38,773 bases of DNA from CAZAQS01 sp964486825 (GTDB lineage Bacteria; Chloroflexota; Anaerolineae; Anaerolineales; UBA4823), in NCBI GenBank assembly GCA_964486825.1, contig CAZAQS010000014.1:1-38773 (forward strand), written 5' to 3'. Positions within the stretch are counted from its first letter, which is position 1. Every line of letters starts with the position of its first letter. The notes beneath the pieces are model-generated. The model ran no database searches. It saw only the letters and a program-made list of their open reading frames with translations, and was not told the DNA's origin. The translations under genes and the position numbers were made by a program. This document shows positions 1-5,540 of this stretch, piece after piece.

Positions 1-218
1 CTAACGCTGCGTGGCAGTACAAGGCCAATCATCCAGGAGCGCTGCGAAGCCAGGGCGCGAGCTGCGACGTTGGGATGGAAACCAGTTTCCTGTATCACCC
101 GTAAAACACGCTCACGCACATCCTGGCGCACGTATTGGTGGCTATTGATCACCCGCGAAACCGTGGAACGGGATACCCCCGCTCGTTTTGCAATATCTTC
201 CAGGGTTAGATTTGCCAT
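1..218 (-). CDS. LacI-family transcriptional regulator, N-terminal part (cut by window edge)
   Basis: The visible 72 residues start at the ATG complementary to 216-218 and run off the left edge without a stop. Residues about 3-25 are a LacI helix-turn-helix (LEDIAKRAGVSRSTVSRVIN). They are followed by the hinge region (NVAARALASQRS) and the start of the sugar-binding core (IGLVLP). The family are dimeric or tetrameric repressors released or activated by sugars. The gene has a perfect-consensus sigma-70 promoter at 302-330 and a LacI-type palindrome at 276-289 just after the expected transcription start, so autoregulation is likely. It is divergent to another LacI gene at 475. The effector cannot be judged because the ligand domain lies outside the window. 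Confidence 0.93.
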   Translation of the reverse strand, partial: MANLTLEDIAKRAGVSRSTVSRVINSHQYVRQDVRERVLRVIQETGFHPNVAARALASQRSWMIGLVLPRSV

Positions 219-275
219 AGTCTTCGCAATTGTAAGAAGCAACTTACGATAGGAAAGCTTTGTGTGGAAAAGTTC

Positions 276-289
276 TGGAAGCGCTCCCA
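276..289. promoter_or_regulatory. LacI-family operator resembling the CebR box
   Basis: The 14-mer TGGAAGCGCTCCCA is palindromic around AGCGCT apart from one mismatched pair. It differs at one position from TGGGAGCGCTCCCA, the box I know for the cellobiose repressor CebR of Streptomyces. It lies at about +6 to +19 of the minus-strand promoter at 302-330 and about 58 bases upstream of the partial LacI gene. That position fits repression by blocking promoter clearance. Which of the two neighbouring LacI proteins binds it is inference. Confidence 0.72.
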
Positions 290-301
290 GATATATAAAA
301 T

Positions 302-330
302 ATTATAGTAAAAATATTCACGATTGTCAA
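302..330 (-). promoter_or_regulatory. Perfect-consensus sigma-70 promoter for the partial LacI gene
   Basis: Reading the minus strand, TTGACA (330-325) and TATAAT (307-302) are separated by exactly 17 bases. This matches consensus at all twelve positions. It points to the LacI gene starting at 218. Such a strong promoter ahead of a repressor gene makes sense only if held down by the operator at 276-289. Confidence 0.85.
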
Positions 331-414
331 CTACCTTTCTGATAGATTCACCCTTTTTGTCTTTATAATTGATATAATTTGGGGTAAATAAGGGCATTTT
401 CGTTCTTGTGCTGG

Positions 415-442
415 TTGACAAATATAGAAAGGGTGTTAGAAT
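415..442 (+). promoter_or_regulatory. Sigma-70 promoter for the LacI gene at 475
   Basis: TTGACA (415-420) is followed after 16 bases by TAGAAT (437-442). The start codon is about 26 bases downstream of the likely transcription start. An AT-rich palindrome TTTTAATTAAAA (442-453) overlaps the start site and could be an operator, but this is weak evidence. Confidence 0.7.
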
Positions 443-474
443 TTTAATTAAAACACAGTTTCTCTTGAGGGGTT

Positions 475-1500
475 ATGTTAGAAAAACCGAAGATTAGCGA
501 TATCGCCAGACATTCAGGGGTCTCAATTTCCACAGTTTCGCTTGTGTTGAACAACAAACCAGGCGTCTCTCAGGACACGCGCCAACGCGTATTGGAAATC
601 GCCGGTCAGCTTGGCTATCCATATAAGGCCAAGCCTGCCAATGGAATTCATGTTGGCCTGTCTACTGTTGCCATGCTGGTCAAAACCAATCCAGACGAAC
701 CACCGCAGGGTAACCCTTTCTATTCCAAAGTTATCCTGGGCATAGAAGATGTCTGCCGCCATAACGGCATCAACTTGCTCTTTGCTACCTTGCCTGTGGA
801 TGAAGACAACCGTCCCGTCAAAGTCCCTCAATTGCTTTACAACGAAAATGTGGATGGGTTGCTGATGGTAGGCACATTTGTTGATGAGACCTTCACATCC
901 ATTTCTGCCAGGCGGACACCGCCTATCGTCCTGGTTGACGGTTACTCGAATTCAGAACGCTACGATGCGGTTACCTCTGACAATTTTCAGGCTGCTTACC
1001 AGGCTGTGAGCTACCTGATTGAGAAAGGTCATCGCCATATCGGTTTGGTGGGTAGTGATGCAAATTGCTATCCGAGCTTGAGAGAGCGGCGCAATGGTTA
1101 TTTGCGGGCCGTGAAAGAAAATGATCTCAGCCAGGTCTACATAGCTAATTTCAATATCAACCGCTCCAAGGGCTACGACGAGACCATAGCCCTCTTGCAA
1201 GAATCCCCCCATATCACGGCCTTGTTTTGTATCAATGATGATGTGGGCAGCCACGCCATTCGCGCCGTAAAAGCACTGGGCAAGCGCGTGCCGGCGGACA
1301 TCTCGATCATTGGTTATGACGATACTTATATCGCCCTCAATACCCACCCGGCCTTGTCCACAATGCATGTGGATACCCTGGCCATGGGACGCGCTGCCGT
1401 GCATCTGTTGTCTCTGCGCATCGAAAACCCCGAGTCGGCTCGCATCAGCCTCATTATTCATCCCACCCTGGTGGAACGCGAATCCGTCTCAACACGATAA
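475..1500 (+). CDS. LacI-family transcriptional regulator
   Basis: This 341-residue protein has the full family length. Residues about 7-30 form the helix-turn-helix (ISDIARHSGVSISTVSLVLN). They are followed by the hinge and a periplasmic-binding-protein-like effector core with typical strands (VAMLVKTNP, DGLLMVG, IVLVDG, HIGLVGSD, ALFCINDD, ISIIGYDD). ATG 475 is preceded by a TTGAGGGG ribosome site. The gene stands alone: a decayed MutS fragment and then an unrelated Dps gene follow. The divergent partial LacI gene suggests the two once flanked, or still control, a sugar-use locus to the left of the window. The ligand is unknown. Confidence 0.95.
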   Translation: MLEKPKISDIARHSGVSISTVSLVLNNKPGVSQDTRQRVLEIAGQLGYPYKAKPANGIHVGLSTVAMLVKTNPDEPPQGNPFYSKVILGIEDVCRHNGINLLFATLPVDEDNRPVKVPQLLYNENVDGLLMVGTFVDETFTSISARRTPPIVLVDGYSNSERYDAVTSDNFQAAYQAVSYLIEKGHRHIGLVGSDANCYPSLRERRNGYLRAVKENDLSQVYIANFNINRSKGYDETIALLQESPHITALFCINDDVGSHAIRAVKALGKRVPADISIIGYDDTYIALNTHPALSTMHVDTLAMGRAAVHLLSLRIENPESARISLIIHPTLVERESVSTR

Positions 1501-1505
1501 GGTAA

Positions 1506-1688
1506 ACTGGATCCCTAGCTGAAGCCCGCCGCTTGAAAGCCTTGCTAGATGCATTGAATGCGGAGGGGAATTACCCCTTGTTCTTCCTGATCGACGAGAT
1601 ATTCAGGGGCACGACCAACCGAGAACGTCGCATAGGCAGCCGTTCCTATATAAGCTCACTATTAGGGGAATCCCTAACCCCAGGCTAG
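1506..1688 (+). pseudogene. Remnant of a MutS-family DNA mismatch-repair-type ATPase (C-terminal fragment)
   Basis: An open frame without a plausible start codon runs from just after TAA 1503-1505 to TAG 1686-1688. It encodes about 60 residues including AEARRLKALLDALNAEG, then PLFFLIDEIFRGTTNRERR, then IGSRSYI. The hydrophobic run ending LIDEIFRGT is the Walker B/signature region of MutS domain V, and the flanking ARRLKALLDAL and NRER-IGSR-YI blocks fit the same family. The Walker A P-loop, the clamp domains and the tail are absent. The frame begins five bases after the LacI stop and ends in a hairpin. I read it as a deletion relic, not a gene. Confidence 0.75.
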
Positions 1689-1700
1689 GAGATTCCCCTA
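1663..1700. repeat. Strong inverted repeat at the end of the MutS remnant
   Basis: TAGGGGAATC (1663-1672) is perfectly complementary to GATTCCCCTA (1691-1700). Four more inner pairs (CCTA with TAGG) form after a one-base bulge, leaving a nine-base loop. No T-run follows on either strand, so this is not a standard intrinsic terminator. It lies directly against the dps promoter and could be a rho-type pause site, an operator or a scar of the rearrangement that removed most of the MutS gene. Confidence 0.6.
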
Positions 1701-1729
1701 TTGAACTACGTTGCCGATATTTGTATAGT
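1701..1729 (+). promoter_or_regulatory. Sigma-70 promoter for the Dps gene
   Basis: TTGAAC (1701-1706) and TATAGT (1724-1729) are 17 bases apart, leaving a leader of about 70 bases before the start codon at 1806. A direct repeat CGGTAC (1735-1740 and 1745-1750) follows shortly after the start site. Confidence 0.65.
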
Positions 1730-1805
1730 GTCAACGGTACATGTCGGTACCCAGGTAAAAATATTAACCAACTACCAGAGGATCAATTTAAATCAGGAGG
1801 GAATT

Positions 1806-2360
1806 ATGGCAACAAAACAACAGAGGGATGGAATGGCGCCTAAAGAAAAGGTTCATTTCTCTTCTCGGATCGATCTTGATGAGGAGACCCGCCAGGAAAT
1901 TATCAGCCTGCTGAATGAACAGCTGGCCGATACATTTGATATGTTTAGCCTGTCCAAGCAGGCTCATTGGAATGTAAAAGGAGCTCAATTTTTCCAGCTG
2001 CATGAGCTTTTTGACTTGATTGCAGAAGGTCTTCTCCCTTACGTGGATATGATTGCAGAACGCGTGACCGCTTTAGGTGGGCTGGCTATGGGGACCGTGC
2101 GGATGGCTGCCGAGGCTACCCGGCTAGACCCATATCCCATCGAGGTGGTCGATAGCATGGAAACGGTTGAGGTGGTAGCTGACCGGTTGGCTAACCTGGC
2201 AGCCAGTACTCGTGAGGCAGCCGATCGTGCTGAGGAGCTTGAAGACATGGACACCAATGACCTGTTGATCGAGGTCTCGCGGGACCTGGATAAATGGTTG
2301 TGGTTCGTAGAAGCCCATTTGCAAGGGAAGGAAAACCCCTCTAGCCGGTCAAAGAAATAG
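1806..2360 (+). CDS. dps: Dps-family ferritin-like protein (DNA protection / iron storage)
   Basis: The 184-residue protein belongs to the Dps group, which forms 12-subunit shells that oxidise Fe(II) with peroxide and store the product. The ferroxidase ligands are visible: H54 in KQAHWN, H66 in the LHELFD block, D70, and D81/E85 in DMIAER. The N-terminal 20 residues are polar and basic, as in Dps proteins that bind DNA. ATG 1806 is chosen because AGGAGG lies six bases before it. An in-frame ATG at 1701 lies within the promoter and has no ribosome site. The gene is monocistronic, with its own promoter and a terminator at 2383-2415. Confidence 0.93.
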   Translation: MATKQQRDGMAPKEKVHFSSRIDLDEETRQEIISLLNEQLADTFDMFSLSKQAHWNVKGAQFFQLHELFDLIAEGLLPYVDMIAERVTALGGLAMGTVRMAAEATRLDPYPIEVVDSMETVEVVADRLANLAASTREAADRAEELEDMDTNDLLIEVSRDLDKWLWFVEAHLQGKENPSSRSKK

Positions 2361-2382
2361 TCTTGCTCAGCGGTTGTACTAA

Positions 2383-2415
2383 TCGCCCTGGTTTTCGACC
2401 GGGGCGAGTTTTTTT
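2383..2415 (+). terminator. Intrinsic terminator of the Dps gene
   Basis: TCGCCCTGG (2383-2391) pairs with CCGGGGCGA (2399-2407), including one G-T pair, around a short TTTTCGA loop. A run of seven T residues follows at 2409-2415. It lies 23 bases after the dps stop codon. Confidence 0.88.
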
Positions 2416-2428
2416 AATATAACGGACC

Positions 2429-2457
2429 TTGACTTTCTATCTTACTTCAGGTAATAT
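2429..2457 (+). promoter_or_regulatory. Promoter of the PadR-exosortase unit
   Basis: TTGACT (2429-2434) and TAATAT (2452-2457) are 17 bases apart. The -10 box overlaps the palindromic element at 2454-2476, so a repressor bound there would exclude RNA polymerase. Confidence 0.65.
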
Positions 2458-2476
2458 GTAGCCATGTGACATATCG
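2454..2476. promoter_or_regulatory. Putative PadR operator, copy 1
   Basis: The element contains ATATGT and ACATAT as inverted arms, 9 bases apart. It matches the element before the second padR gene (9806-9828, other strand) at 17 of 23 positions with identical spacing. The shared pattern is ATANGTAGCC, four variable bases, then GACATATNG. Inverted ATGT/ACAT arms also resemble operators described for lactic-acid-bacterial PadR. It overlaps the -10 box of the promoter at 2429-2457. Confidence 0.65.
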
Positions 2477-2545
2477 TATAGCAACCTAAGACCAAACTGG
2501 TTGCAGCTTCGTGTATAGGTCTTAACCTTCCGGGAGGATAAAGAA

Positions 2546-2890
2546 TTGGAAGAAGTCGATACTTATTTGCCCCTTTCAGAAGTAACGTCATATATTTTAC
2601 TTAGCCTTGCACCTGGGCCTCGCCATGGCTATGCCATCATGAAAGATGTCCAGGCGCTAAGCAAAGAGAGAGTTGTACTCAGCACAGGTACGCTGTATGG
2701 GGCGATTAAACGTCTTCTCGAGCAAGAATGGATCGAGCGAGTAGATGATCCGCATGCAAACAGCACGGGACGCAAGCGCAAAGTTTACCGGTTGACCAAG
2801 CTAGGTAGGAGTATTCTTAAAGCAGAGGTTCACCGCATGAACCGCCTGGTGGCTGCTGCCCAACTAAGGCAGGTAGGTGAGCAAGGCTAG
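2546..2890 (+). CDS. PadR-family transcriptional regulator
   Basis: The 114-residue protein is a short PadR repressor with a winged helix. Diagnostic blocks are YILLSLAPGPRHGYAIMKDV, TGTLYGAIKRLLEQEWIERV and RKRKVYRLTKLGRSIL, with a short C-terminal dimerisation helix. The start is TTG 2546, since GGAGG lies eight bases upstream and the family N-terminus (LPLSEVTSYILL) fits. It opens a tight unit with the membrane protein (24-base gap), the exosortase and its likely substrate. The operator at 2454-2476 suggests autoregulation. It is a paralogue of the PadR at 9410-9784. The inducing signal is unknown. Confidence 0.93.
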   Translation: MEEVDTYLPLSEVTSYILLSLAPGPRHGYAIMKDVQALSKERVVLSTGTLYGAIKRLLEQEWIERVDDPHANSTGRKRKVYRLTKLGRSILKAEVHRMNRLVAAAQLRQVGEQG

Positions 2891-2914
2891 TTTCCGGATC
2901 CAGGAGGGAAATTC

Positions 2915-3994
2915 ATGTCCGCGCCAGCATGGGTAAAGGTTTATAAGGTATTCCTGTTATTGTTTCCATCCAGCTTTCGAGCGGATTTCTCCGAAGAAAT
3001 GCTGGAAGTCTTTACACTCACGATTGCTGATCCTTCCTTTGGGAAAAATGAACGTTGGCAGGTTTTCCTGAGAGAGTTCACCGGGTTGCCCACGGCGGCA
3101 TTGAAAGAACGCTTCAGACAGACTAACCCGGCAAGTACACCAGCCCCCTCGCCAGGCTGGGAAAGCTCCCTGCGGGGAAAAGAACTCCTGGTAGCAATGG
3201 GGGCTTTTGTTATTCCGTATATTTTTGTCCTCTTCAATACTGACGCTTCTTCTCTCCTGGGGCATGGGTTTCCTCTCGCATTAGCCCTGATGGGTCTGGT
3301 TCTATTATTTGGCCTGTTCAAGGGGATACCCCGGTGGTGCTTACCCTACCTTGGTTTGGCGCTTTCTTTGCTTAGTTTTTTCGTCGTTTTCAATTGGATC
3401 ATTGATAAATATGTATCCTACGTGATCCCGCTCATGGGGCCAGGGCCGGTGTCCCCTCAAACGCGCCTGCTTTGGGAGGCGTTTTTCTCGGGAATGTTGT
3501 GGTTTGGCCTGTTTTTAGCTGTCTTCTTATTTCTGGGCTTGGTGGCTTCTGTGCGTCGTTTGCGCCCCTTCTATTTACAGCTACAGCGAGATTGGACGGC
3601 GGTCTCTTTTATTTTTTATGGCGGAGCGATGACTGCCCTGCTGCTGCTCTTTAAAGATTACAGGTACGAAAGTCCTTATGCCCTATCCAGCATATTCTTC
3701 CTGGCAGCCGGCGCCTGGATTTACCTGCGCAGTCCCTTCCCGTGGCAGCGATCGCTGGCGCTGTTGTCAGGGCTAACCCTGGCGATGTGGTTGGCTGCGG
3801 CAAACCAATTCGTGACACAGCCGGGGGAAAATTTGACCGTATGGGTACAGGAGCAAGCTACACAAACCGAGCGCTGGCTTGAAGCCGGCTTTACGTTGAT
3901 GCAGTTGGGGTGGATGCTGCTCTTTTTGCTTTTGCCAAGGTATATGAGGATTTTCCCTTTTTTCAGGGAGACAGCCCAACCGGATTCTGTTTGA
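2915..3994 (+). CDS. PadR-associated multi-pass membrane protein, function unknown
   Basis: The 359-residue protein has a cytoplasmic N-terminus with the motif LLLFPSSFRADFSEEMLEVF. This resembles the YPxxFRxxFGEEM motif I know from membrane proteins encoded beside padR genes. About eight hydrophobic segments follow from residue 90 onward (for example AMGAFVIPYIFVLF, FPLALALMGLVLLFGLF, FSGMLWFGLFLAVFLFLGL). No enzyme motif is evident. Start ATG 2915 has an AGGAGGG ribosome site. The stop TGA is one base from the exosortase ATG, so translation is probably coupled. A role in assembling or signalling for the exosortase-dependent surface system is inferred from position only. Confidence 0.75.
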   Translation: MSAPAWVKVYKVFLLLFPSSFRADFSEEMLEVFTLTIADPSFGKNERWQVFLREFTGLPTAALKERFRQTNPASTPAPSPGWESSLRGKELLVAMGAFVIPYIFVLFNTDASSLLGHGFPLALALMGLVLLFGLFKGIPRWCLPYLGLALSLLSFFVVFNWIIDKYVSYVIPLMGPGPVSPQTRLLWEAFFSGMLWFGLFLAVFLFLGLVASVRRLRPFYLQLQRDWTAVSFIFYGGAMTALLLLFKDYRYESPYALSSIFFLAAGAWIYLRSPFPWQRSLALLSGLTLAMWLAAANQFVTQPGENLTVWVQEQATQTERWLEAGFTLMQLGWMLLFLLLPRYMRIFPFFRETAQPDSV

Positions 3995-3995
3995 G

Positions 3996-5540
3996 ATGAA
4001 ATTACCATCCGGAATTATTTTACATCCATTGCCTGGATCACAAAAATTTATCCCCACTTTAGCAAACCTGGCCCTTCTGTTTATCTGGTTTTGGCTTTTC
4101 CGCCCCGTATACCCATATCTGAGTATTATCTTCACCCGGGAAGAGTTTCGGACCAACCAGATTGTCTTATTGGCGGTGATCGTTATTATCGCCATGCAGA
4201 TTCGAAAAGGCGACCTCAAGCCACAGTTTAATCTGCTTCCCCAATACAATTCTCTCGCCTTGGTCTTGATCCTCTTGGCATCCGGCTTTTTCCTGATCAG
4301 TGAGCGCTTCCTGGATATCAATACCCTATCAGCCAGCATGTTTGGCCTGGCAAGCTACGGAATGCTTGGCTTATGGATGGAGGATCAACGCTGGCGGCGA
4401 GGGATGCCGGCTGCTCTACTGTTGATCAGCGCCCTCCCATTTGGGGAGCATATGCAAACCTTTATCGGTTATCCGGTGCGCACGGCCACCGCGGCTATGG
4501 TACGTGAAGGACTGGCACTGGGTGGGGTGCATTCGGTTGGTATCGATACCATCCTGGTTTTCGAAAACGGCATTTCCCAGGTGGATTTACCTTGCAGTGG
4601 GGTCAAGAGCCTGTGGACCGGAGGCATCTTCCTGCTTGCCATAACCTGGTTAGAGCGACGCTCGCTCAACCTGAGATGGCTGCTGGTTGGATTTCTCTTC
4701 TCATTTCTTCTCCTGGCTGCAAACCTGGCTCGCGTCGCGATCCTGGTCCTGGTGGGGCAGGTATCAGGGCAGCGTCTCGTGGCGGAGATGTTACATGTCC
4801 CCTTAGGAGTGATCGGTTTCCTGGCTGCTTGTGCTGCCGCAGTTTGGATGCTCCGCTGGATTGGCAGCCCTTCCCCACAGACCTGGCCCCAAAACGTCAC
4901 AATATCCAAAGGGTCCGTGGGTGAACCAAGACATCTTACCCGCCCTACCTGGTTGTCTCCAGTCCTGATCGGTATTCTGCTGGTCTTTACCCTTTTGTAT
5001 ACTCCCCGCCCTCAACAGGTCAACGCCCAGGTTCTGCCCGAATGGCGCTTCCCGGACAGCCTGCAGGTATCCCCCTGGGCGCTTACTTCGTCTGAGATGA
5101 AAATGTTGACTGAAACAGGCGCAGAATCGGCTCAGCGCTGGCGCTTCAATTGGCAGGGGCAAACCGGCTCTATTCTATTCGTATCCAGTACGACCTGGCG
5201 CGCTCACCACCGGCCCGAGCGTTGCTTCGAAGTTTACGGGTTGTCGGTGAATAATTCCTTTGCCTACCTGGCTGGCGAAGATTTTCCCGTACGGGTACTC
5301 TCCCTTGGTCAGGGTAAGAAGAGCTCTCTCTACAGTGCGGCCTACTGGCTGCAATCGGAAGATTCGCTTACGGATGACTATGCTGCCCGGATCTGGTCCG
5401 ACCTTTCTCCTCAGCGTGAGCGTTGGATATTGGTAACGGTTTTGTTCGATTCTACCGGTGACCCTATCGATCCTGGAAGTCTGGAATTGTACGGGCTGAT
5501 TCGCCAATCGGTCGCCCAATTCCTGGGAGGTAGTTCCTAA
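3996..5540 (+). CDS. Exosortase fused to an EpsI-like C-terminal domain
   Basis: The 514-residue protein has an N-terminal exosortase domain of about eight membrane segments and a soluble C-terminal domain of about 190 residues. The catalytic set known for exosortases is present: C200 in LPCSGVKSLW, R246 in ANLAR, and H267 in MLHVPLG. The C-terminal half carries TTWRAHHRPERCFEVYGL, similar to the H-x-PERC-x3-G block of EpsI (DUF3485) proteins that usually accompany exosortases as separate genes. Exosortases cleave PEP-CTERM tails and release or transfer proteins to the surface. The next gene, overlapping by one base, encodes a VPEP-tailed protein and is the obvious substrate. The architecture resembles the exosortase O class, but I cannot confirm the subfamily. 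Confidence 0.9.
   Translation: MKLPSGIILHPLPGSQKFIPTLANLALLFIWFWLFRPVYPYLSIIFTREEFRTNQIVLLAVIVIIAMQIRKGDLKPQFNLLPQYNSLALVLILLASGFFLISERFLDINTLSASMFGLASYGMLGLWMEDQRWRRGMPAALLLISALPFGEHMQTFIGYPVRTATAAMVREGLALGGVHSVGIDTILVFENGISQVDLPCSGVKSLWTGGIFLLAITWLERRSLNLRWLLVGFLFSFLLLAANLARVAILVLVGQVSGQRLVAEMLHVPLGVIGFLAACAAAVWMLRWIGSPSPQTWPQNVTISKGSVGEPRHLTRPTWLSPVLIGILLVFTLLYTPRPQQVNAQVLPEWRFPDSLQVSPWALTSSEMKMLTETGAESAQRWRFNWQGQTGSILFVSSTTWRAHHRPERCFEVYGLSVNNSFAYLAGEDFPVRVLSLGQGKKSSLYSAAYWLQSEDSLTDDYAARIWSDLSPQRERWILVTVLFDSTGDPIDPGSLELYGLIRQSVAQFLGGSS

Noticed and set aside
952..1461. 169-residue minus-strand ORF
   Set aside because: It is a frame shadow of the LacI gene with no ribosome site or family motif.
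1701..1805. Extended N-terminus of the Dps protein
   Set aside because: This start lies inside the promoter (TTGAAC/TATAGT) and lacks a ribosome site; ATG 1806 has AGGAGG.
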